From Macrocystis pyrifera (Eukaryota > Sar > Phaeophyceae > Laminariales > Laminariaceae): a stretch of 64,000 bases of DNA. The first letter of the stretch is position 1; every line of letters begins with the position of its first letter. The translations under genes and the position numbers were made by a program. Where the stretch lies: contig JASSKH010000006.1 in assembly GCA_031763025.1 (NCBI GenBank), positions 14,659,479-14,723,478 on the forward strand, read 5' to 3'. Under the pieces are notes generated by a model. It ran no database searches. It was not told the origin of the DNA and saw nothing but the letters and a program-made list of their open reading frames with translations. Shown here in pieces: positions 43,359 to 55,300 of the stretch.

Positions 43359-46300
43359 ATGAAGCAGGTCAAACTGCACCCCGTCGGGTTGTCAGCAATG
43401 GTCGTCTCAGGTGGGCGCTGTGGCATGAAATGGGGTGATTGTTTCGTGTGTACTGCTCTACTGTAACTCTACTATTGCTACTGTAAACCACTCGCAGAGC
43501 TGTACGTATGGCATCCCGTGCGGTCTAAATTTGCATCGATGATGATACTTGCGACAACTGCTGTATGTACCTGCCTGCTGTACTCGTACAGTATGTGCGA
43601 TCTGCGGTAATTGCAGTGCATCAGCAACAAAATTGCTCGACCCTCAGCTTTTCAAGCTGCGCCATCATAAATTGGTTCCGTCTGTTCTCGCACACGAAGG
43701 GTTTAACTGTATCGTAGGTCCTGGAAGTTTACCTGTAGGTCCTGGAAGTTACTGCACTGCTGTGAGGTATCACCTACACTGAGCTATTGTAGGAGTAAAA
43801 TATCGATCGATTACCCAGCCCAAGGTACTCCTTGTTGTAACACTCTCCCCCCCCACTGAACGGCGGGATCTTCGGGGCGTCGGTATGACGTATACCAGGT
43901 ACGGCCGTACGCTGACTTACCCGCTTCGTTTAGGAGATGTGCTTTTAGGAACGCAAGCGCAAGCGTTTCTACAAAAGAAACGTTCGAAGTGAGATTAGGG
44001 CAATCCTTATAACAGCACCTAGAGGGTAAAGATAGGGCACTACCTCTAGTGTTATGCTGCAGTAGGTTCCATGAAAGTAAGGATGAGGTTTGAAAACTGC
44101 ACGAGCGGGACTTTTTACTTCTCCCCCGTACAATAAGTACAAGAAGAACCGGTTACGCAGGAAACAACACGCATTGTGACGGTCTTCTTTATTTAACATG
44201 GCGAATCGATCGACCAATTCTACCCTTATGTCCTGCAATATCATGGTATATTATCGTACTACAGTACTACACTACGTACCGAGGGTATGTACGAACAGTA
44301 GACTATTTGGTACCCTGGGTGAGCATTGGGGGAGAATCGGAAGGGTATGGATCGTGTGAACGGCTGCACACTGCGCCTGGCGTACTACGAGCCCTCTGTA
44401 GCACGGAAATAGAGTCTATACTGGTGATACTGGTGTGTGTTATCTTCACATTGAATTGTTATTTCTACCCTACTGCCTGGTACATCAGTACACCCAGTGT
44501 CCGTCTTAATTCCTTTTCCTGGAGAAATACCTGGTGCTAATTAGGTGGTCGCAGAATGTGAGACAGATAAAAGCCAAAGCAAAACTGACCACAAATTGAT
44601 GGATAAAGCAAGTGAAATGCCAACGTACCGGGTACGATAGCACGACACAAGCCATAAGAAAAAAATATTAATAGCATAAATAGAAAATTAAACATAATAC
44701 AAATGACGCGAGGAGATCAGAGAGACTGCCAGAAGAAAACCCGGTGATGTACAAGCAGCAGTAGTTATCATTGTTATTAACAGCAATGCCATTATTATTC
44801 TTGACATCCGACAATGTGTACTACTGCTGCTGTAGCGTCAACGTTGGCCACTCTAAAGCACTCCGAAAATGAAAACCACGGAAGCAAAAGGAGCCCCAAG
44901 CACAAAGTCTATCTCCCTGCTGTACCTACTTCCGGCTTGAGTTATGTCTACTAAATTTGCTGTCCTTGCTCCTTCCTTCTCCTTACGTACTCTTATGTTT
45001 TATCCTCAATCTCAAGTCGCATCTAAACTCCATCCCCACGCGATCGGTGTGAGTCTATCACCCCCCCCGCCCAAGAGTGCTCCTTCTTGCTTCCTGGCCG
45101 TCCCTAAGTTGGAGCTTGAAACGCGGCACCCTCTTCGAAATGGCGACCTGTGTAGTCACCGAGATAACAATGAACCGTACCGCGCGTACAGTAGTAGGTC
45201 TATGTGTCCATGTATTTCGAATCCCACCCTTCCACCCCTTCCACCCGTCCTGCAGATTGTCGCGGGGGGCGGGATCTACATGGCATACGCCTCCACCCTC
45301 ACGACCTACGTTTACGACATTAGAGACTTCTCCCTTGTTACCATCCTGGGCGGTAACGACTGCAACGTGCATTCTCTGCTGTGGCACCCGCACAATCCCC
45401 ACAGGCTGCTTGTTCTTAGGTGAGGTCAGACTACCGTACGACATGAGCTGTATACGGTAGGAGTTACACTCATATTTACCACCAGATTTAGGCCACTATT
45501 TATGCCACTACGCCCTACCGGGTACGTCGTACGTGGCGCGGGCGTCCATGTACCTCTGTCAAAAACGCTCGTTAAATCATGGAGGTGCTTGTAACATCGT
45601 GACAATAGAGCATACATGCTGATGACTTGCGAAATAGGGTAGCTGCTGTATACCCGCGCGCCTTTTGTTCGTTTGGAAAGGATAAACCACTGGGCTACTC
45701 GGTCAGCGCTGACTGGGTAGCTCAGTGGACTATTATTTTTAACGACTATGACCCTGCCCTGAACCGTTGAAATTAAAGTCCCCAATCCTGACGACCTCCC
45801 CCACCGTATCCTTGGCCTTACAAAATCGCCTAGCATTCGTATGGCGCTTGTCCTTGCAACGCGCAGAGGAACAGCACTTTATACAGGATGTATACTGTAC
45901 TTGTTGTAGTATAATATCAACCACGCATGTTATTCGCGACGAAGTGATCTCGTCGCGCCTGCTCCTACGAGTATTCGCTGTCAACAGTACGAGTAGCAGC
46001 GCCTGGGTTGGGAGAAGATGCACTGCTAGCAGACTATACTTTTTAGCAGGAGCATACAATACAACATCGGCGACCAAGCGCTCACACGTTCTCTGCGCCA
46101 CCGCCTTCAACCGGCTTACTTATTGCAGGATCAACGGCGTAGGTACGCAGTGGGACGTGCGCTCGGAAGAGCAGATCTTGGAGTTCAAAGTCGGTGCATC
46201 GCCTGCGTGCTCGGCTTGGGATCCTACCGACCAGTTTAACCTGGCGGTCATTTCGAAAGACCTGAATGAGACGTACCTGTTGCGCAGAGGCGACCGCGGA

Positions 46301-49300
46301 ACGGGGGGGTTCCGTAAGGGCTACTCGAGAAGGTACTCGTGCCTGATGCATTGCATGCGCGCGATGTCACCAGGTTCGTTTTTTTCAATACTAAAGGTTG
46401 AGACAGTAGCGGTTGAAGATAGATTCGGTCTTGACTCCATGGGACCGTAATATCCGTTGATATCTCTCGACTCATTCTGTATTCTGTTGTACACAGGCAG
46501 TACCACCAACAAGAGCAGCCTCACCTCTCTTATATGGTGAAAACTCTGCTTCCGGAGGACCCACCCATCCCTAACTTAGCTACGTCACCCACCCCTACCT
46601 TAGCTGCCTCACACATCCCTGACTTAGCTACCCCGCTCATCCCTACCTTAAATACCACCACCCAACTCCATACGCGCAGGACCGCCGACGAATCAGTTTC
46701 GTCGACTTGCACACAGTGGAGCCAGTATAAACCAGGTGTTTTGGTCACCGGGTGGACGGATGGCCGTGTCTCTTTTTCGGAAGCCCTCGCAGGCGATGGC
46801 AAGGGGAAAACAAAGCTGGTTTTCCCAAGCTCCACAGGCGGTTCTGTCGTTGACGTTAGGCAAGTGCCGGTGTGGTCACTTCTTCACCCCCTGCCCCCCT
46901 TGTTAGGAGTAGGAACGGTGCTCCGTCTCGAAAGGGATGCGTGGTCAATGGTCAAGCGACTAAGGCAAGCGACAAATGAGTACGCCCCCCCTCCCACCGT
47001 TGCTCCGCCTCGAAAGGGATGCGTGGTCAATGGTCAAATGACTAAGGCAAGGCAACAATAAGTACGCTGAATCCCCCGCCCCCCCTGCTGACCGGTTAGG
47101 TACTTTTTCACCCGCATGGCGCTGGTGCGGTGTACCAGTCTGATTGTAAAGATGGGGGATATTTAGTCGGTATTCCTGATCTGTACGATCGGTATGGTCT
47201 AATGTAGCTCATGTTGCCGGATGGGCCGAATAATCTGCATGATCAAGGACATGCTTCCTGGTTTAGACCTGTACAGTACACATCCTGCACAACATGCCAT
47301 CTCGGCAGGCTAGGATCTAGGCGATCTATATTGATCGATCTGTAGACCATCTATCTGAGATGTGAAATGTGCTGAGGTTCCTGATATGGGGAGCTGTGTG
47401 TACCTCAACCTTAAAACTGAGCTTGAGAATTTTTGCAAGCGCCGCCCGATAAACACTCCCGTGCGCTCTCAACAGGAGAATAGGCATGTGACCCAACACA
47501 ACTGTAAAACGTTGATGGGGTTTCCAACTATACCGTAAAGCACTGATGGGATGGCAAATAAAGTGTAACACCCTGGTGGGTTCGCAAACAAACCGACTAG
47601 TTCATCAGATGAAGACCCTTGTCAGTCTGTGAGCGCAACTCGAGGCAAATACTGTCTAACAGATACAACTATGCTCGTAGAGCACAAAGGGCGATTCGCA
47701 CCACTACTATGTTTTTTTTTGTGTGGTGCACTGTTTACAGCGACGGGCGGTTTGGTAGTAAGTCTCAACAACATCTGATGAGCCCCAAGCAGGGGTCGAG
47801 TGCCGCTATCAACTGTGAATAGTCGGAATGCACATGCTGACGAATACAGCTGTAAAACACAAATTGGGTTGCAAAGCTACTCGATAATTTCTGAGTTGAG
47901 GAGCCCTGTCAGTCACAAAATACTGGGCCCGATCGTAAGGTGTACCTCCTACACTGTAGCATGGTACTACCACACTGTAAAGGCATGATCCAAACGTACC
48001 CCCTACACCGTACCATGACTCTACCGCGCTGTAGGGGCATGGCCCAAACGTACCCCCTTTACCTGTAGCATAGCTCTGCCAAACTGTAGAGGCATGGCCG
48101 AAACCTACCCCCTTTGCCGTAGTATGACTCTACCGCGCTGTAGAGGCATCGCCCAAAAGTCTCCCCTCTACCTGTAGCATGACTCTATCGCAATGTAAAG
48201 GCATGGCCCAAACGTACCCCCTCTACCGTAGCATGGCTTCACCGCACTGCAGAGGCATGATGAAAACGTGCCCCCTCCACCGTATCATGGCTTCACCGCA
48301 CTGTAGAGGCATTTCTCAAAAGTACCTCCCCCTCATACCGTGGCATGGCTCTGCCACCTCGTTCGGCGCTTATTTGTTTTCAGGCACGATCCACACAGGG
48401 GCGCGTACGTCCTCATCGGGTACAGTTCCGGATCTGTGATTTTGTGGGATGCCGCCGGTCATTGCTCCATGGCCACTTTCGAACGATGTGCCGTAGGCCT
48501 TATTGGGATCAGGTGGATGGCTTGGGCTTCCGGAAATTTCTTGGCGATGAGGTAAAAATATGCGAGGAGCGGCTGTTGACAAATCCCAGGCGAAGAACGA
48601 AGATGCTAATGGTTTTTAGTATTATTCTCCCGACAGGGTAGAGACAGAATGAGTGACCATGTGGGCATCACGTACACCCACAGAAGCAACCACCAAGTAA
48701 CCCATAATAAGCCAATAACCCGAATAGTCATGAAACCGTCAAAATACTGAACAAGCCCTTTCGAACAGCGACAACGTGGAGGGGGGCGTAAGAGCTCTAG
48801 TCGACGGAAGTTCCCGCCTTACCTTTTATATACCGCATGTACGCATGTATGTACGCTGGGTTATGGACACGACTTTTCGCTGGGAGGTGCGCTTGAGGCG
48901 AGGCGAGATAGGAGAAAGATTGACGAAACGATACACAAGTGCAAGTTACGTTGTGTTGCTGGTGCAGCAGGCGTCAGCGGTTATCAAAATAGCATCGTTG
49001 ACGCTCATACGTAGTGACTGGGAAGAAAATGCGTGAAATTGCACAATGTTCAGGGACACGTGCCGGAATGTTGGTCAGCGTCGCAGTGGGTCGAAGGTGG
49101 ACGACACGATACATATCGCTCCAGCGACCTTGTGTTGCTGATGCAGCACACATCAACAGTGATTATAGAATCGTTGACGCTTATACGTAATGGCTGGGAG
49201 GGAAAATACGCGGAATCGCACAGTATTCAGGCCCGCATATCTGGAATGCTGATCAGCGTGGCCGTGGAACGAAGGTGGATGAAGCGACACACTACAAGCT

Positions 49301-52300
49301 GCACTGTTTTTTTTGCCGAAGGCATCAACGGTGACTTCAACATCGTTGGCGTTCATACTGAGTTGCTGAAAAGGAAATATGTCGTAGAATCGCAGAATAA
49401 GCAGGACCACAGCATCTGGAATGATGGTCAGCGTCGAAGTGGTCTGGTCAGTGAAGAGCCCAATCGTGAGCCTACAATGTAACTATGGTGTACTCCACCC
49501 GACAACTGTAGTCTATCGTGAGCTATGAACCTGGTTGAAAATACATGGGTAATGTGCCTGGTCTGTCAGATAAGCTTGCAAACCCGAACGCGTCAGAGAC
49601 CTGACGCAATAAAACTGAGCACCGTTTCGCTTCCACACTCATTCGCTGCTGATGTATTACCGTCGCGCACGTCCCCTTTTCTGTACGCTCGTCGGGGAAA
49701 AGCTCCAAGACTGGAGTCGCACGAGTTTTTAACATATCACAGAAAAACTCCATCGGGACCGTTCGCCTCGGGAATACTGGCAGCGGAGTGAGAGACATGG
49801 CCTGGCTGCCAGCACAGGTACAATATGAAAACCCCGCCCAGCACTTATCGACAGCAGTACAGTTACGCGACACCACCTGAGCAAGTCTTCAATTTTTTTT
49901 CTTCCAGATAGCCAGCGCCTTTCTACTTATCACTCTGGCCGTGAATATAATGAATGTTTTGGAATCTGAAGTGAACATCAAACGTGTACTATATTTCCGG
50001 CCAGAGTGCCATCGTTCTTATGCTTTGTGCAAAAGCCGAGCCAATTTCAATGAACTCTCATGTTTTCAAGTGCTGTCGCGTATGCAGTTTCGTGAACAAT
50101 GTAACAGCGTCGATCAACAATGGCCGACAAGGACAGGGCATTAGGCACTACTACTGCTGTGTGCAAAACTGATCGCCGGAAGCGAGCCGCGCACACACAT
50201 GGTCTCCCGGTCCCATGCTCACGACCTGTGCCAGCGTCATATAGATTTGTCAGGCGAAATACCTGAAGTTCTCGTTTCTCCTCTCCTCTCTTTACTTATT
50301 ACATGTGTTCAGCTTCAATACCTGAACAAACCTCTCCTTACCTGAACAAACCTCTCCTCCCCTTACATTACTATCATTCGGTGGTCGCTAGAGGACAAAG
50401 CACGATCATGTCGTCGATGTACTCATGCTCAACAGAGATATATTTTGCTTGTGGAGCGCGGCAGGCTGCACATACGAGGGTTTTTCTTATCAAAATAGCA
50501 AAAATGCCGTCGGTGGCTTGCAAAGAGTATTCGCGAAAAGCGCCAGACACGATCCCGGACTACCCCCAAGCCCGATCAAATATGCAATGCAAACACCTCT
50601 TCCTGCAGAACAAACCACCCCCCTCGTCCCCCATTAACCCCCTGCCGTGCCAGCCGGAGGCAGTCGAGAACTCGACCGGAGCTCAAAGCACCGGTCCTAG
50701 AGCGATCTGCGGCTTCCGAGACGGCTCGGTGTCCGTAGCAGACACCGCCTTCCAAGGCAGGGCGGGCGGAGTGGGTGGGAGCGGTCAGAACGGGGGCGGT
50801 AGCGGGGCAATACCGTGGGCATCGAAGGCTGGACACGTCGAAACGATTTTTGCGTGCGCCCACAGGCCTGAGGACCCCGATACCTTGGCAACCGGAAGTT
50901 ACGGATCAAGCGTCAAGGTGTGGCACGTGCCAACCATGGACCTTAAGGTGGGCAGACAGATGAAAGGGCGGTATATACTCGCATCGTGCCCCATTATCCT
51001 CTGCAGAGCTGCAGCCACGTTTTTTGGGACTTGCTGCTTGAAATCAGTATGTAATACTGGTATGTTTTTGCAGTGACGAAAAAGCTATAACCTCTTTTGG
51101 GATGTTTACGGGGGGAAAGCGATCCACATGACATGACGACTACAGCATCGGCCACACGAAGCCAGCCCGGGGGGGGGGGGGAAGGGAGGGGCTGGTGTGG
51201 AAAAGGAACCGCACCACACGCGCGGCACACAGCGATACTCGTACTGCTGGGCGCTCTTTCTATATGGTTGATAGCACCATGCTTGTCGTATTTTGGTCGC
51301 CTTATATGAGCACCCAAAGGGTTAGTAGCAGGGTTGTTCACGGGTAAGTCAAACTTGGCGGTTCAGGTCGGGTTGGGCCGGGTAAGAGTGATCCGACCCG
51401 ACCGGTGAGATTTCGAAAACGTCCCGACCCGAGCCGCGGTTCGGGTCATGAGCATTGAAGAGCCCTGGTTAATAGTCACCGCGACCGAACAAAGGGTTGG
51501 ACAGATGATTATGCTGTGGGAAACTCTAACGCAAACGGACAGAATTCACTCTCACCAGCCAGCACAGGGCAGGAGAGAGAGAGTGGCTGACGATGTCTGC
51601 TACTGTATAGGTGTAGCACTTATTATCTCTCTGGGCGAACATTGTAAGACTACATAGGGACTATTACGGGGGACCATAGTAATTAGGACCTACAATACAC
51701 ACAAAAACCTATATGTTTCACTATTTTTACGAAAAATATTGGGTTCTATTTAGTATGGTCTCCCGTAATAATATGAATACCAGGCGTTCCTTGTATTTCT
51801 GTCCCGAGCAGCGTTATTTTTTGTGAAACCCCTCCCTTGAGCGGCACCGCGCCTTGTTTTTCACCTCACCCCTACCATACACAGCACGGCTTTGACGAGG
51901 CAACGGAGTATCGCGCTCGAAAGCGCTTGTAGCCCCGCTAGTACGTTTGTACTCGAATAGCGCGACGTTCTACAACTCGAACCCGACCCCTCTATTTCAA
52001 GTCTCCCCGTTCTACAGCTCGAACCCGACCCGTATACTCCTATTAATAGCTTCCTTTGTACGTAGCTTTCCCGCACTACTGTGCCACCGTAAGTATAAAT
52101 GCACGCACTGCCACCACTCCCACCTCTCTCCACGACCGGCCTCTCAAATTTGACGGCGGTAGGTGACCCTAAGCGGGCAGACCGGCGCGATTTACAGCTT
52201 GGCGTGGAGCGCCGACGGCCGGCGGATAGCGTCAACGTCCGGAGAGGGCACCGTGTGGATCTGGGACGCGGAGTCGGGAAAAGCTGAACAGCGGTTGCGG

Positions 52301-55300
52301 CTACACTCGCGGGCGTCTCACCGTGCGCAGTGGGATCCCTTCAACAAGACTCGTCTCGCCTCCACGGGTGCCGACGGAAGGTCAGCTTAAAGCCTTTAGT
52401 ACTGCACTGTACGTACATAAAACTACTTATGACTCTGTTTCCAAGCGGTTTGTTCCTATCAGGAGGGTGTAATCCTTTAGAGGTTGAGGCAACCCTTTTT
52501 AGATCTGCCTCCACGTTTTTGGGGATGAACTACTAGGGGGGTTACATTTTTTGCGGTAGGAAAGCTCGTTTTCTCGACATCAAGGGTCCGTCTGTGGTTA
52601 GTCCGCGAGTGTGCTTTTTCGCCACGATAGAGAGTTGGCGAACTTTGGACGAGGTGGTGTGGCCCCGAATGTGTTGTCTTATTTTCCTGTTTTCGTAGCC
52701 CTTTGGGAGACTTGCCAGGAGAAACGGGACAAAAACGTTGACAAACGCAGCAGCTCGGAAGGAACTTGTTGCTTATGTATCACTTCTCAAGTCCTAGCAC
52801 CAGTCACGTGAAAACATGCTTGGTGGGTAAATCGTCCACTTCTGAGCATGTTGTTAGTGGATTGGAGGCCCAACACGACCAGTTCATTTTCTAGATTGAA
52901 AAGGATATGCAAGGAGATGTGCAGCACGCTCGCAGCATCACATTACTTATTGCAAGCCGCTCAACCTACTATTAGACGGATGGCGGGACCGCTCTTCTCG
53001 CAATCTTTTGGGGGGTCCTAAAAGTGTTTATGGACGCAGCTATTTGTCCCGGCTATTCCGTTTACTTGAAACCCTTTGTCGCCCTAAACTCAGCGCATTG
53101 TGTTTCTGCGCGCTCACGTGCCTGCGGCAGTTTGGTGATCTTCAGCGAACAGGGTACTGTGGAACGGGTCTATACTCATCCAGGCGCGCTGTTTGGCTGT
53201 GACTGGTGCCCTGGGCACGTCGACATCATCGCCACTGGTTGTCAAGACCGAAACGTTCGGGTGTTCGACGTTTCGTCCGCGGCAGGATCAGAACCCAAGT
53301 ACCTCTTGTCGGGCCACCTTCAAAGGGTGTTCCACGTCTGCTGGTGTGTTGTTTATTTGGGGTTTACCACAATACCTGGTGTTTTTTTTACTCGTGTACG
53401 AGCTGGACAGCTCGAACGACTTCACATAAGGTCGTTGTCCTTTTCCTGACAGCCTGAACTCGTCGCAAAAACAGCATAGTGTCATCGTTTTTCTCCTGAA
53501 AGATGAAACTCGTCGTATACCAGGAAACTATGTACTATAGCCTAATGACGTTGTCCTGCCCCTGCAAGCCTCCGCTCTAATTGATTCTGGTACCTGGTAG
53601 CAACGATCTTTAATCTTTCGCGTCTTCTACTAGAAGGTATGTTGATTAGCATCGACATTAGTCCGTTAGTACCGCACTGTATTCTACACGACAAATTAAT
53701 GCTGACATGAATGATGCACGTGTCATGAGCGGAACATTTGTCGTCGACGCCAAAATCACACCAAGATATTTCCCCCTGACACGACCCCTCGCTACATATC
53801 CCGCGGCGTCAGGTCACCCCTCCTCCAGGGCACGCTGGCGAGCGGTTCAGACGATGGCAGCATCATCGTGTGGTGCTTCGAACAAGGAGCGTTGCCGAGG
53901 CCGAACCCGGGCGGAGCTTGTCGTAAGATCAGCCCAAGCGCGGTATTGAAGGGACACACCAGCAACGTCCGCCCGCTGCACTGGAACAGCGAAATACCTT
54001 GGCTACTGCTGTCAGGATCGTGGGACGGTACTGTGCGCGCGTGGGACATTCGCCGAGCCGGGATTGGACAGACCCGTGGGTCAACGGCTGAAGGTGCTGC
54101 TCAACTCGTCGGTGCCACCGGCAGCGGGGCATGCATCGCGGTGATGAACGACCACGTCGCCGACGTGTACGGCCTCTCCGCAGCTCCCGGCCGGCCGTTC
54201 CTGTACGCTTCAGTGTCTAGAGACACAACTTTGCGGCAGTTCACGCTGGAAGGAATAGTCGCCAGCGTTAAAAAACGAGGGCGGTTGTCGGAAACACGCT
54301 AGCCGGGTCTCTGGGAAACACCAGGGAGGCGATGATCCCCGACTCGCCGACATCTCTGTGCGGTGGGGCCTCCAGGCTTCTTGAAACACAGCTTTGCGGC
54401 CTCAGGAAAAGCGAGGGGCTGTCGTCCATCGATGCGAGCCGTAAGCTCTTCAACTTTTTCTGGGGCTCGGACGGAATCGATACGTTCTGGGAAATGGTTC
54501 GCTGGGTCATGGCTTCCGCCGCCCGCGCTTCCAACCCCGTAGCAGCAGCAACCGCCCCGCAGAAGCCTTACACCAGACAAGAGCGATCGGGCGTTGGGAC
54601 GGGCGAGCCTGGTGGGGGCGGACACGTTGCGGCGGAAATCGAGTCTACTACGACTTGTCTCCGGGAGGCGCCCGGGGGGCTCATGGTTTTGGAAGAACGC
54701 GTGGTGCACCGCCATGCTAGGAGAGCATCGGACCAAGCGATGGCGAACCGGTTGAAACGCTCTCCAACTTTCATAGTCCAGGACAGGAGACTGAGCAAGT
54801 TAGACCGCGTAGATCGCGCGTCCCGACTGCATGTGGCCACCGGAGACCTCAGAAGCTCGTGCGAAGCGCTGATTGGCCTGGGCCGATGGGAGCGGGCGCT
54901 GGCGTTGGCTCCCGGGGTCGGCATGGAGTACTGGAGAGCACTTTCCGGTCGTTATGTCGATGTGCTCCAATCGGGGGGGATTGCGAGAGATAACGGGGGT
55001 GACACAGGCGGAGAGGGCGGTCTGGATGCTATGGGCTTGGTCACGGCCCTGTTGGTGTCGACGGGGAGAGCCGCGGAAGCAATCAACGCGCTTGAAGGGT
55101 CTGACGAGGCGTTGACTCTGGCGGTAACGGTGGCGGACGGCGCTTTTCCCCCGCCGGTACCGTCCGAATCGTCGAGCGAACAAACTTTCCCGCCGGCAAA
55201 GAATGCCGACTGGGAAGGTGGCGGCCGGCGATTGGCATATAAGCAGACAGAAAAGAGAACGGTAAATGGAGTACACCACGAAGATGGCGGGGAGACGAAG

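Larger units (their letters stand above)
46860..48383 (+). other. WDR17 GC-AG intron
   Basis: The exon ends GACGTTAG and the intron starts GCAAGTGC. The acceptor is TTGTTTTCAG at 48374-48383. The phase is 2 on both sides and joins ...VVDV-R-HDPHRGAYVLIGY, which aligns with the family. AG|GCAAGT is the classical GC-donor consensus. The intron contains a poly-C-linked repeat and a minisatellite. Confidence 0.75.

Noticed and set aside
43411-43466. Extended reading of WDR17 exon 1 to 43466
   Set aside because: Similarity to the family ends near 43400-43410, where a GT donor lies; the rest reads into intron.
45705-45775. tRNA-like TGGGTAGCTCAGTGGACTA and CTGAACCGTTGAA
   Set aside because: It has A-box- and B-box-like words but cannot be folded by eye into a cloverleaf with an acceptor stem.
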